Program-made: the position numbers and the translations under genes | Shown: one piece after another, positions 43,240-52,737 of the stretch | How positions within the stretch are numbered: position 1 is the first letter of the stretch | How the letters are laid out: each line of letters begins with the position of its first letter | From: CAZHNW01 sp942491575 | GTDB lineage: Bacteria; Spirochaetota; UBA4802; UBA5550 | Assembly (NCBI GenBank): GCA_942491575.1 | Contig: CALOBT010000031.1 | Coordinates: 1,054,001 to 1,118,000, forward strand | Reading direction: 5' to 3' | Length of the DNA: 64,000 bases | Notes under the pieces: model-generated | Database searches by the model: none | The model's input: only the letters and a program-made list of their open reading frames with translations | Told to the model about the DNA's origin: nothing

Positions 43240-44589
43240 TTGGAACTGAAACGACAATTAGGTCTTGTGACGGCCGTATTTATTATTATTGCAGATGTTA
43301 TTGGTACTGGAATTTTTGTTACCACCGGATCTGTCCTTGGAATGACAGGTAATGCCTTTATTGTACTCATTCTATGGGGAATCGGCGGTCTCGTTGCAAT
43401 TACCGGGGCCCTCTGTTATGCTGAACTGGCAACAATGTGGCCCGACGACGGGGGGGAATATATTTATCTGAAAAAAACCTACGGAATGCTCCCTTCTTTT
43501 CTTACGGGGTGGATATCCCTGGTTGTAGGTTTTACCGCTTCAGTGGCCATCTCCTCCCTGACTCTTGTCTGGTATCTGAGTGAGTTCTGCCAGGTGGTAT
43601 TTCTTGCGGATCCGTGGAACCAGAAGTTTCTAGCTGCGGGCCTGATTCTTGTCTTCGGCATCATTCATATATACGGTGTGAAGCAGGGAAGTTTTCTGCA
43701 GAATGGCCTTACCGCATTGAAGCTGCTGATAGTTTTCTCGTTTATTGTCTTCGGTTTTTCATTTGCAGACTGGTCTCATTCCGAGAGGCTCGTTGCCGTT
43801 TTTTCGAATGCAGGAGATAAGTCCATTACCGACTATGGTCTGGTATTGTTAATCATCATGTTCGCCTATTCCGGCTGGAACGGCGCAAGTTATATTGCGG
43901 GAGAGATTAAAAATCCGGAAAAAAATCTTCCAAAGGCAATGTTTTTGGGAACCCTGATAATTACTTTTCTTTATATCCTTCTGAATATTGTCTACATCAT
44001 TTCAACACCGGGAAGTGACCTGATAGGAAAACAGGCGGTAGGGGCGATTGCATCGGCAAATCTTTTCGGTACTGCCGGGGCGTCACTGATCACCCTCGGT
44101 ATTGCCCTTATTCTTTTTTCTGCCGTGTCCGTACAGATGATGATTGGTCCCCGTGTCTACTATGCAATGGCCAGGGACAGGATGATTTTTCACAGTCTGG
44201 GGCGGGTTAACAAGAAGTTTATGACTCCGGACCTTGCCATTATTATACAGACCTGCATTGCAGTCATATATGTTTTTATAGGAAAAAGTAATATCGAATA
44301 TCTCCTGGTTTACATGGGATTTTCTCTGAATATTTTCCCTCTTATGTCTGTAATCGGTTTGATGATAATGAGAAAAAGGGAACCTGATACGGAAAGGCCC
44401 TTCAGGGTACCCCTTTATCCGGTTGTTCCTTTAATCTATATAATTCTGACTCTTTCTATGATGATTGCCGCTCTGGTTAACTGGACCAAAACCAGCCTAT
44501 TTGCCTGCGGTGTAGTTTTAGTCGGGGTAGTTGTTTACTTCATATGGCGAAAAATTCTGCAAATGCGTGGTATTGAGATAGGCGGGTAG
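43240..44589 (+). CDS. APC-family amino-acid permease
   Basis: 449 residues, 12 predicted transmembrane helices. Helix 1 contains the broken-helix substrate site DVIGTGIFVTTGS, typical of the APC superfamily, and later YAELATMWPDDGGEYIYLKKTYG and FAYSGWNGASYIAGEIKNPEKNLPKA are the classic family blocks. TTG start with TGGAG at 6 bases. Monocistronic. The closest well-studied relatives are L-type (LAT/SteT) exchangers; substrate unknown. Confidence 0.93.
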   Translation: MELKRQLGLVTAVFIIIADVIGTGIFVTTGSVLGMTGNAFIVLILWGIGGLVAITGALCYAELATMWPDDGGEYIYLKKTYGMLPSFLTGWISLVVGFTASVAISSLTLVWYLSEFCQVVFLADPWNQKFLAAGLILVFGIIHIYGVKQGSFLQNGLTALKLLIVFSFIVFGFSFADWSHSERLVAVFSNAGDKSITDYGLVLLIIMFAYSGWNGASYIAGEIKNPEKNLPKAMFLGTLIITFLYILLNIVYIISTPGSDLIGKQAVGAIASANLFGTAGASLITLGIALILFSAVSVQMMIGPRVYYAMARDRMIFHSLGRVNKKFMTPDLAIIIQTCIAVIYVFIGKSNIEYLLVYMGFSLNIFPLMSVIGLMIMRKREPDTERPFRVPLYPVVPLIYIILTLSMMIAALVNWTKTSLFACGVVLVGVVVYFIWRKILQMRGIEIGG

Positions 44590-44732
44590 AATTTACAATT
44601 ACACACAATTATTGTTCGGATAGATAAAAGCAGAGATTTTTGAAAGAAAGAATTTTTATAATTATCTCATTTCTGGAAGTTGAATAAATATTATTAAACA
44701 AATTAAATTTTGTTACGGGCCAAATCCATATT

Positions 44733-47327
44733 ATGAAAAAGATTAAAAGATCACATCTTCGTTTTTTCCTGTTGTTAATTTTTATAATAAATGCTGTTCA
44801 GCCCCTGTTTGCTTTTCAAAAAATGTCTCTCGACGGGAATGACTGGTGGGTGCGTGAGGGTTTTAATGCTGAATGGGTTCAGGTCGAAGGGGATGTGCGG
44901 GAGGATTCCGCCTGGATTCACCGCAAGGGTGGTACTAATCAGCGCATTCTTGATATTGCCCCGGGAAGGGAAAATGAGATAAAAACCTATACTTTTATTA
45001 CATATTTTGACTCCCCGCGGGAAATGAATGAAAGTGTCAATGCCCTCGGACTATACCTGCCTGGGATCGGGGAATGCTGGCAGGCCTATATGAATGGCAA
45101 ACTTGTTGCTGATGAATATTTTGTGAATGAAGACGGTTCTATTGAGATCAACAGGACCGTACGCGGAAAAATCGTTGATTTCTCCGGGAGCATTCTGCGG
45201 GAGAAAAAAAATGTCCTCGCCTTTAGAATTACTGGGCATACCCGTTTCTGGGGTACCGGGCTTTATTTATACCCTGGATATGAAATAGATACCCTTGATA
45301 AAATTTATAAGAATAAAACCGAATTTATTCTTTTCATGCTCCTGGGGCTTTATCTGATTGCCGCCCTCTATCATCTCGTACTTTTTGTAAAAAGAAAAAA
45401 GGAACGATATAATCTTTATTACGGAATAATGGGTCTTTTTGTTTTTGCCTATTTCTTCAGCCGTACGGATAAAATTCTGGATATTATACTCTCCTTTGAT
45501 CTGGTATACCGTATTGAATTGCTGGCCCTGTATTCAATTTTTCCCGCAACAATGGCCTTTCTGGAACATTTATTTTTTGCTAAAATTTCACGCCTTACTG
45601 TTGTTTATACGGTTTTTTGTGCAGTGCTGGTTCTGGCAACACCCTTTGTCCCCCTTACTTATTCATTCTATGTGGTGCTGATCTGGCAGGCTTCAGCCCT
45701 TGTGATGCTTGTCTACATGTTGTTTCTTTTTGCAAAAGCATATGGTAAAAAAATCCCGGAAGTAAAACCCCTGTCAGCTGCAATGCTGATTCTCTTCTTC
45801 ACGGTCATCTATGATATTATTGAATTTACCTACCTGAAGAGGGGATTTACATTTTCAAAGTATGGAATTTTCCTGGCGGTAATGGGAACCGCCTTTGTCC
45901 TTGCCAATAAATTCATGCGGGTCTATAACCAGGTTGAAGATTTGAATCTCAACCTCGAACAGAAGGTATCGGAAAGGACCGATGAACTTCAGCAGACACT
46001 CAAGACTGTTGAAACGCTGAAGGATCAGCAGGATGCTGATTATTATTTAACTTCCCTCCTCATGGCTCCCCTTGGAAGGAATGATGTTTCCAGTAAAAAT
46101 GTTCGAGTCGAAAGCCTTGTGAAACAAAATAAATCCTTCGAATTCAAGGGGAAAGCGGTAGAAATCGGGGGAGACCTGAATATTGCCACGACTATTTCCC
46201 TTCAGGGGAAAAAACATATTGCCTTTATCAATAGTGACGCCATGGGTAAGTCCATACAGGGTGCAGGTGGGGCCCTTGTTACCGGGGCAATCTATAATGC
46301 CTTTTTGAACCGGTCTAAACTGGTTAATCCATACCAGCGTCTTTTCCCCGAGCTCTGGCTCCGTGATTGTCTCATAGACCTTCACAACGTTTTTAATATT
46401 TTCAAAGGAAGTATGTATACCTCTCTCTGCATGGGGCTTCTCGATGAAGAAACGGGATTCTTTTATTATGTAAATGCGGAACATCCTCTCCTGGTACTCT
46501 ACCAGAACGGTAAGGCATCCTACCTGAAAAAAGATATCGTTCTCAGGCGTATTGGGATGGAAGTTGAAGAAGAGGATATAATAGTTAAGACCTACCAGAT
46601 GAAACCTGGAGATATCCTGATCACCGGATCTGACGGAAGGGATGATATCTCTCTTGGTTTTGATGAGGAAGGCAATCGAATACTTAATAACGATGTAACT
46701 GCATTTCTGAGGCATGTTGAAAACGGGAAAGGTAATATCGAAGAAATTTATCAGCAGATCCTTCAAAGCGGCACCCTGACAGACGATTTTACACTCCTTG
46801 CCCTGGCCTATAATCCGTCAGAAGAAATTTCCCCTGTGCGTTTTTTACCGCGGGATGAGCTTTCCGATGAAATTAAATCTCTTTTGAAAAGGGCTGAAGA
46901 TGCATCAGAAAACGGCAACAGAAACGAGGCCCTGTCGATATTAAAAGCAGCCAAGGACAAGAGCAGTGGCAATTCATCGGTGCTGGAAGAGATAATCAAG
47001 GTCTATATCCGTGATAATAAATTTGAAATGGCATCTGAAATTGCAGAACAGTTTTCCGAAGCCAATCCTCACAATGATGAACTATTGTACCTCCTTTCAT
47101 ATTCACTTAAAATGACGGGACAGTATGCAGTCTCTGTTGAATATGGAGAACGCCTTCGTCTGAGGAAGCCGGGCGTTGCAAAAAACCTTTTTAACCTTGC
47201 TGATGCCTACCGCCTTTTGGGAAATCCCGTAAAGGCACAGGAGGTGCTGCACCACGGATTGATGATAGAAAATGATAATCCCTACGCACTGAAGCTGAAA
47301 AAGGTTCTGGAACAGCTGCCCCACTGA
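44733..47327 (+). CDS. 7TMR-DISM receptor fused to SpoIIE-type phosphatase and TPR
   Basis: 864 residues. Signal peptide, extracytoplasmic jelly-roll sensor (about 30-185, 7TMR-DISM ligand domain), seven transmembrane helices (about 195-400), coiled coil (about 405-440), PP2C/SpoIIE phosphatase (about 450-690) and TPR helices (about 710-864). The phosphatase metal residues can be matched to EIGGDLN, NSDAMGKSIQ, GSDGRDDI and TDDFTLLAL, so it may be active. Such proteins dephosphorylate STAS anti-anti-sigma factors. No good ribosome-binding site; the 143-base AT-rich upstream gap shows nothing definite. Confidence 0.9.
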   Translation: MKKIKRSHLRFFLLLIFIINAVQPLFAFQKMSLDGNDWWVREGFNAEWVQVEGDVREDSAWIHRKGGTNQRILDIAPGRENEIKTYTFITYFDSPREMNESVNALGLYLPGIGECWQAYMNGKLVADEYFVNEDGSIEINRTVRGKIVDFSGSILREKKNVLAFRITGHTRFWGTGLYLYPGYEIDTLDKIYKNKTEFILFMLLGLYLIAALYHLVLFVKRKKERYNLYYGIMGLFVFAYFFSRTDKILDIILSFDLVYRIELLALYSIFPATMAFLEHLFFAKISRLTVVYTVFCAVLVLATPFVPLTYSFYVVLIWQASALVMLVYMLFLFAKAYGKKIPEVKPLSAAMLILFFTVIYDIIEFTYLKRGFTFSKYGIFLAVMGTAFVLANKFMRVYNQVEDLNLNLEQKVSERTDELQQTLKTVETLKDQQDADYYLTSLLMAPLGRNDVSSKNVRVESLVKQNKSFEFKGKAVEIGGDLNIATTISLQGKKHIAFINSDAMGKSIQGAGGALVTGAIYNAFLNRSKLVNPYQRLFPELWLRDCLIDLHNVFNIFKGSMYTSLCMGLLDEETGFFYYVNAEHPLLVLYQNGKASYLKKDIVLRRIGMEVEEEDIIVKTYQMKPGDILITGSDGRDDISLGFDEEGNRILNNDVTAFLRHVENGKGNIEEIYQQILQSGTLTDDFTLLALAYNPSEEISPVRFLPRDELSDEIKSLLKRAEDASENGNRNEALSILKAAKDKSSGNSSVLEEIIKVYIRDNKFEMASEIAEQFSEANPHNDELLYLLSYSLKMTGQYAVSVEYGERLRLRKPGVAKNLFNLADAYRLLGNPVKAQEVLHHGLMIENDNPYALKLKKVLEQLPH

Positions 47328-47335
47328 GGAAAAAG

Positions 47336-49060
47336 TTATTTCCCGAAAAGTTCGTTAAGGATCTGCTGAAGATCAGTCAGCTGGTATGGTTTGACAATTG
47401 CCCTTATGAATCCATAGTTTTCAGGTTTCACCATAACTGCATCATTTGCATACCCGCTGGAAACAACGGCCTTTGCATCAGGGTCAATTTCCTTAATCTT
47501 TTCAAGGGTCTCCCTGCCTCCCATGCCCCCGGGAACGGTGAGGTCCATGATGCAGAAATCGAAGGGGGCCCCCTGTGATAATGCCTGACGGTAAATTTCA
47601 ACGGCCTCTTCCCCGTTCAGGGTACCAACGATTTTTACTCCCAGACGATTCAACATTTTTTCTGTAATATCAAGAATAGCTTTTTCATCATCCATTACCA
47701 GGGCTTTACGGGGACTTGTATCAATAGAAGTGAATTCTTTTTTCCCCTGGTCCTCTTTTTTGAAAGTAGCAGGAAGATATACGATAAATTCAGTTCCCCT
47801 TGCGGGAGTACTTGTGACAGTAATGTGACCTTCGTGACGGCGAATAATAGAGTAGCTGATTGCCAGGCCGAGGCCGTGACCATCCTTTTTAGTGGTGAAA
47901 TACGGATCAAATATTTTGGCGATATCTTTACTCTTGATTCCCGGCCCTTCATCTGCAATGGTAATTTTTATGTAATCACCGGAGGCTTTGAAGACAGCTA
48001 AATTATTTTCCAGTGTTACATTTTCTGCCTTCAGGGTGATTGTGCCTCCCTGAGTCATTGCCTGCCTCGCATTAAGAATGATATTGTGAATTACCTGGCT
48101 TATCTGTCCTTCATCTACTTCGGATTTATTCAGGTTATCATCAATTTGGAAATTGCATATAATATTGGAACCGCTGAGGACAAAACCGGCCGTTTCGGTC
48201 AGAAGGTTGTCGAGGTCTGTAATTTTTTTAACCGGTTCCCCTTCCTTTGAGAAAAAGAGAAGCTGTTGGGTCAGGTCCCTTGCGCGGATTGAAGCCTTCT
48301 CTGCTTCATGCATATTCTGATAATTAGGATCATCCTCATCCATGTTTAGTCTGCTGATGGATATATTTCCTATTATGGCCGTGAGGAGATTATTGAAATC
48401 ATGTGCAATACCCCCGGCAAATAATCCAAGGGATTCAATTTTCGAATTTCTCTGGATGTCCTGTTCAATTCTGGTTTTTTCAGTAATATCCCGTATTACC
48501 AGCACTGCCCCCTGAACCTGATTTTTTTCATCCATCAGGGGGGCAGATATCAGAGAAATAATTTTATGCCGCCCCGCAGCGGAGATGTACCTGATGTTTC
48601 CATCGAGCTTGATGATTTTTCCTGAATTAAGTGTTTCTTCATAAGGAAGAATCGGGACACCCGGAAACTCATCATGGTAAAGGGGCAGTATAGATGAAAT
48701 GTTGCTCCCCAGAATTTCGGATAATGGTTTATCCGTAATTTTCTCTGCAGAATCATTGGCAATTTCGATTTTACCATTAATATCGGTTGTGATGACTCCA
48801 TCACCGATGGACTGAATTGTTTTTTGAAGCCTTTCTTTTTCCCAGGATAAGATTTTATTCATGGCCTCAAATTCATTCCTGGAATTCTGCAGGGCCTTCT
48901 CAGCTTCAAGGCGTTCATATATTTCAACCTTGAAGGCCTTATTGGTTGCGATCAGTTCTTCACGTTGATTTTCCATGATTGTGAAATCGAAAATAAACCG
49001 CTGTGAAAGTATAAACGCCTGTGATGAAATAAAAACCAGGAGGCCAAATGGAAGATACAT
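47336..49060 (-). CDS. Kinase half of a frameshifted 7TMR-DISM hybrid histidine kinase
   Basis: 574 residues as read. The first ~30 residues (MYLPFGLLVFISSQAF) are the end of a 7TMR-DISM membrane domain, followed by a coiled coil, PAS (about 80-200), HisKA with LFAGGIAHDFNNL (phospho-His present), GHKL ATPase (DEGPGI, GHGLGLAIS) and a C-terminal receiver (about 450-574, phospho-Asp in FCIMDLTVPGG, Lys in IVKPYQL). The open frame runs upstream of 49060 to about 49160, directly overlapping the sensor half at 49095-50213 in another frame. Together they would be one ~958-residue gene. The start at 49060 is therefore artificial unless translation reinitiates there. Confidence 0.85.
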   Translation of the reverse strand: MYLPFGLLVFISSQAFILSQRFIFDFTIMENQREELIATNKAFKVEIYERLEAEKALQNSRNEFEAMNKILSWEKERLQKTIQSIGDGVITTDINGKIEIANDSAEKITDKPLSEILGSNISSILPLYHDEFPGVPILPYEETLNSGKIIKLDGNIRYISAAGRHKIISLISAPLMDEKNQVQGAVLVIRDITEKTRIEQDIQRNSKIESLGLFAGGIAHDFNNLLTAIIGNISISRLNMDEDDPNYQNMHEAEKASIRARDLTQQLLFFSKEGEPVKKITDLDNLLTETAGFVLSGSNIICNFQIDDNLNKSEVDEGQISQVIHNIILNARQAMTQGGTITLKAENVTLENNLAVFKASGDYIKITIADEGPGIKSKDIAKIFDPYFTTKKDGHGLGLAISYSIIRRHEGHITVTSTPARGTEFIVYLPATFKKEDQGKKEFTSIDTSPRKALVMDDEKAILDITEKMLNRLGVKIVGTLNGEEAVEIYRQALSQGAPFDFCIMDLTVPGGMGGRETLEKIKEIDPDAKAVVSSGYANDAVMVKPENYGFIRAIVKPYQLTDLQQILNELFGK

Positions 49061-49094
49061 GTTTGTTCGAATTATACCGTTATCCCCAAGAATA

Positions 49095-50213
49095 TCATTT
49101 ATCGCAGTGCCAATCAGTATCAGAAATCCCGCGGCAAGTATTCTCGCTCCTTCCTCCCGCCTGATTACCGCGAGTGAAAATATAAATCATGTAGGAAAAG
49201 GATAGAACGGCGACAGCCTGGTAACTTTGAATTGCCCGGGAAACGGCGTAACTTCCTGCAAACAGGGAAAAAAGTGTGAAAATTACCGCAATGACGTCAG
49301 ATACATATACCACAATAGTATTTGTCTCCAGGGGAAACAAGTTTTTTAGAAAATGAAAGAAAAGAGAAATGGAAAAAAAGAATGAAATGCTAACCAGTTT
49401 GAAAGAAATTTCCCATGGAACACCGGTAAAAAAATGTGAAAAATAGCGTTCCCTGTTTAGGGAAGTGAAAATGGCGAGAGTAAAACAATAAAGGGCAAAG
49501 AAAAGATATTCCTTCTCTTTTGTTCTGGAAATATAAATCGCTAAATGGTACAGGAACATAATCAGAAATGTAGCGATGAGAAAGATATCTATTGCAACAC
49601 TCAGTTCTCTTTTTTCTCTTATATTATTTTCTAGTCCAAGAAAAATGCTTTGTGAAGGCCCCCCGTTGCGGTGATGAAAATTTGAAATATGTAGCACCAG
49701 ATTCAATTCATCTTTATCCTGATGAATGGAAGTGGTATGAGAAAAATACGCCGGTTCTGAAGTCTCCGGGGTTTTGCCGATACGGCCTTCCGATGTAATC
49801 TCTTTGCCATTGATGTAGAGCGTATAGGCGGAAAATATATCATAGAGTTTTAGTGCCAGTGGGGGGCTGTCCCGGGGCAACAGGATTTTTGTATAATAGG
49901 TGGCATATCCCCTTCCCGGGTACTGGATTTCCCGCCCCCTCTGACTGTTCCAGAAGGCAGGAACATGAATCTTTTCAAAATCCCGGTTTAAAGAGGTGTA
50001 ATCATCAGGGGCAATAAAACGGTTTCGGTATATTCTCCATGTCCCGTCAAGGGGGACAATTCCCTGTTTTTTGAAATTCCAGTTCCCGAGGTCAAGGAGA
50101 CCATTTTTTACTTCGGGTGTCGACACATGAGATGTGCAGGCTGCTAAACTTAAAAGAAGCAGCAAAAAAATAATTACGATGAACCTGCCGCGCGGGGATA
50201 GAAAAATTTTCAT
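49095..50213 (-). CDS. Sensor half of a frameshifted 7TMR-DISM hybrid histidine kinase
   Basis: 372 residues as read. Signal peptide with a lipobox-like LSLAAC, an extracytoplasmic jelly-roll domain (about 35-190) and six of the seven expected helices (about 195-345). After YIFTRGNQAGGR the frame becomes hydrophilic nonsense and stops. In the next frame the sequence continues ARILAAGFLILIGTAIND and so on, the typical seventh-helix region, straight into the kinase half. One base too many in the purine-rich run at 49146-49160 would explain it. Either a pseudogene, a sequencing error or, least likely, programmed frameshifting. Confidence 0.8.
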   Translation of the reverse strand: MKIFLSPRGRFIVIIFLLLLLSLAACTSHVSTPEVKNGLLDLGNWNFKKQGIVPLDGTWRIYRNRFIAPDDYTSLNRDFEKIHVPAFWNSQRGREIQYPGRGYATYYTKILLPRDSPPLALKLYDIFSAYTLYINGKEITSEGRIGKTPETSEPAYFSHTTSIHQDKDELNLVLHISNFHHRNGGPSQSIFLGLENNIREKRELSVAIDIFLIATFLIMFLYHLAIYISRTKEKEYLFFALYCFTLAIFTSLNRERYFSHFFTGVPWEISFKLVSISFFFSISLFFHFLKNLFPLETNTIVVYVSDVIAVIFTLFSLFAGSYAVSRAIQSYQAVAVLSFSYMIYIFTRGNQAGGRSENTCRGISDTDWHCDK

Positions 50214-50303
50214 ATCAAATATATTATCTGTGATTTTGGGGGGGAAGTCAAGGCAATTTAAGAGGCAGTGCCGGTGAATGCGGCACTGCCGGAAGGGGTT
50301 AAA

Positions 50304-51470
50304 TTATTTTTTAATAGCTGTGATCAGGTTTGATTCATTTTTTCGGTAATCGTATCCGTAACTGAAGGGAAGGATGCCGGTTGAATGCTTCTTCATCGCT
50401 TTTCGAAGGTCTTTCTGGGTTCTATGTTTGAAAAGAGGAATTGGGGTGTCATAAACGCCATGATATGCCACGTTCCAATTTGATGATGGAAGATATCTTA
50501 CAGGTACACCTGAATCATCCTGTACAATGTAGTTGCTGTTTTCAAGAACGGCAGTCCTGATTTTTGTAAACTTGATCTCGCCATTATGCATCAGGTATGA
50601 AGCGGACTTTAAAAACGTTGCATAGGGACCGCCGGCCTTGATGTAGGGAAGAAAGTTGGGTGACTTCGTCTTCAGGGCATTATCTATTACGTTCAGCATG
50701 AAATACCTAACTTTCTGGATTTTACCGTTCCCCTTACGAAAACTGATTTCAATGCCGGGGATTCTGCGTGATTTAGGCGGAGCCTCCCATCGGATGCGGT
50801 GATCAGATTTTATGCCAGGAACCAGTTTGCTGTTTGAATCGATTGCCACACGCCTTGCATCTACAATTGTGTATTCATTCAGCGTAAGAAAGATGAACAT
50901 CAGTCCGGCTACACCATTGAAGGATTTATTGCCGAGTTTTTTTGCCATCCCCTTTGTCCTGAAGAAATTGACTCTTAATATGGTATTAAGTGATTGCTTA
51001 ACTCCCGCCAGGCCGCTGCGGATTTGTCCCGCATTCATATCATGGGGATTCGGAATTATTCCCGGTTGTTCGAGACCGAACATGGTATAGCTGTTTTTTG
51101 CAGGGAAAAAGGCTAGTACGTTCATAATGTCCGGCCCACTGAAGGGATAGAGAACATTTGCAGGGGTAGATGCCGGTTTATGTTCTTTCCACCATGCACG
51201 CATCTTGTTCAGGTTAGGCTTCTGGAATCTGTACCACCCGTTTTTCAGCTGCCGTTTATATGAACGATAGCTGGCTGTAGAGGTATATTTTTCAAGTTTT
51301 GATCCTGTGGGCAGGGTTTTGCCTGCCAGAAACAGTGCTGTTTCATTGTGGATGCCTGTTGTGCCCGCATTGGCCTGCCTGGTGTTGATATTGCTGCCGA
51401 AAAACAGAAGCGTGAGGAAAAGGGGACTAATAAGGAGGCCCTTCTTTATAGAATGGATATTTTTTTTCAT
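50304..51470 (-). CDS. Exported protein of unknown function
   Basis: 388 residues starting at MKKNIHS behind GGAG; an upstream in-frame start at 51554 is less likely. A signal peptide (about 10-32) ends before NTRQANA. The mature part contains NVLYPFSGPDIMNVLAFFP and FGLEQPG, a pattern I associate with uncharacterised exported proteins of other diderms; no enzymatic motif is evident. The C-terminal end (GILPFSYGYDYRKNESNL) looks complete. Monocistronic. Confidence 0.75.
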   Translation of the reverse strand: MKKNIHSIKKGLLISPLFLTLLFFGSNINTRQANAGTTGIHNETALFLAGKTLPTGSKLEKYTSTASYRSYKRQLKNGWYRFQKPNLNKMRAWWKEHKPASTPANVLYPFSGPDIMNVLAFFPAKNSYTMFGLEQPGIIPNPHDMNAGQIRSGLAGVKQSLNTILRVNFFRTKGMAKKLGNKSFNGVAGLMFIFLTLNEYTIVDARRVAIDSNSKLVPGIKSDHRIRWEAPPKSRRIPGIEISFRKGNGKIQKVRYFMLNVIDNALKTKSPNFLPYIKAGGPYATFLKSASYLMHNGEIKFTKIRTAVLENSNYIVQDDSGVPVRYLPSSNWNVAYHGVYDTPIPLFKHRTQKDLRKAMKKHSTGILPFSYGYDYRKNESNLITAIKK

Positions 51471-51604
51471 TGTTGACTCCGTAATTTGAGATGTAAACAA
51501 AAGAAAGGGCATAATTCTTTTGTCAAGCCATATATTTTCCTTGACTAATTCCATGATTTTACTAGGTTACCAGAGCACATTATTTAAAAATGGAAGAGTG
51601 TTAA

Positions 51605-52081
51605 ATGAAATACAGAATCACATTTTTATTATTAATCCTTATTCTTGTTTTTGCCGGCTGTGCCAAAGCACCGGAAAATATTGGTTCTCCAGGCATCAAA
51701 ATTGATCTTGCTATTGTGGAGAACAAAGAGGTCTATACGATTAATCTAACCGGTTATATCGAAAACAGCAATGATGATATAATCTTCCTGGACATGAAGG
51801 GAAATATTGAATTGATCAATCCGGCTTCGGGGAAAGCTGTCGAAACTTTTTCCTTTTCTATACCTGAGATTTTACCCTTCGATATGGGGATTATCAATAT
51901 TAAGGAAAATCGGGACGAAAAAAAGATTGCACCCCTTCTGGAAGTGCTGAATCTTGATCGGGAAAAACTTGTATCCGAGGGATCTTCCTCTGGCATTCAT
52001 CTCGGTGAGGAAAAGATCCGTCTTAAGAATCTTGAATACCGTAAAGAGAATATAATTAAACTGCTAAAGGCTAAATCATGA
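51605..52081 (+). CDS. Lipoprotein of unknown function
   Basis: 158 residues with a lipoprotein signal (LILVFAGC, Cys at about 19). The mature domain (about 30-130) looks like a beta-sandwich of the LEA/immunoglobulin kind (VYTINLTGYIENSNDDIIFLD), and the tail is helical. Its stop overlaps the start of the next membrane protein (ATGA), so the two are coupled. Confidence 0.75.
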   Translation: MKYRITFLLLILILVFAGCAKAPENIGSPGIKIDLAIVENKEVYTINLTGYIENSNDDIIFLDMKGNIELINPASGKAVETFSFSIPEILPFDMGIINIKENRDEKKIAPLLEVLNLDREKLVSEGSSSGIHLGEEKIRLKNLEYRKENIIKLLKAKS

Positions 52082-52518
52082 AGCGAATAAATGACAGTAA
52101 ACTTTATTTTTATTTTGCAATTATTGCTATTGTGCTTGCTCTGATAACCGGGGGGATTTCAGGATATTCCCGGTTCTTTGTTGAGAAGAATGTAACGGCC
52201 CTTCTTAGTGATGAAAAAAATTTTGAAAAAAATTTCAAAGAAGCCTACATTGTTTTGAGAAATCCCCAACTTTTTGCCCTTTATGAACATTTCGATGCAC
52301 AGGGGGAAATTATTAAAAGAACCCTTTCTTATTTCGATAATAAAGTTTACCGGAAAGAGGCCATGAAGGCGGAGGACAGAAAATATCTGGATCTGCTTCT
52401 CGATAGAAGAATGCGGGGGTCAAAACTCGGATTTAACAGTATGTTTTTTTTACTGATACTTTCATCTATTGCATGGATTATGTATTTTGTCGAAGTGCGT
52501 CAGGCGAATACTGAATAA
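52078..52518 (+). CDS. Small two-helix membrane protein
   Basis: 146 residues: transmembrane helix 1 (about 10-30), a charged loop of about 85 residues that would face the periplasm or cytoplasm, and helix 2 (about 118-140). No family recognised. Coupled by ATGA overlap to the lipoprotein, so they may form a small envelope complex. Confidence 0.7.
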   Translation: MKRINDSKLYFYFAIIAIVLALITGGISGYSRFFVEKNVTALLSDEKNFEKNFKEAYIVLRNPQLFALYEHFDAQGEIIKRTLSYFDNKVYRKEAMKAEDRKYLDLLLDRRMRGSKLGFNSMFFLLILSSIAWIMYFVEVRQANTE

Positions 52519-52542
52519 TTTGAACTTGCGTAATTTCAGGAC

Positions 52543-52570
52543 AATTTCCCCGTCTCTATGCGGGGAAGTT
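52543..52570 (+). terminator. Hairpin after the lipoprotein/membrane protein pair
   Basis: A 10-bp stem (core TTCCCCG/CGGGGAA) with an 8-base loop lies 25 bases after the stop at 52518. It has no clear T-run, so it is a weak terminator or mRNA-stabilising end. Confidence 0.4.
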
Positions 52571-52677
52571 TCCTTTAGCGTACATCCCAATCCTTCCTTC
52601 TTTTTAAAAAAAATCTTCATTCGTTTGTTGGAAACGGGTTATTTTCGATAACCACCATTTTTTCTTTCTTTTCCATC

Positions 52678-52706
52678 TTGACTCGATAAAAAAAATAGTT
52701 CATACT
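52678..52706 (+). promoter_or_regulatory. Candidate promoter of the response-regulator phosphatase
   Basis: TTGACT, 17-base spacer, CATACT; it would start transcription about 25 bases before the ATG at 52738. Confidence 0.45.
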
Positions 52707-52737
52707 GAAGCTAATTTTAAAAAGGCCCCTTTATCTT

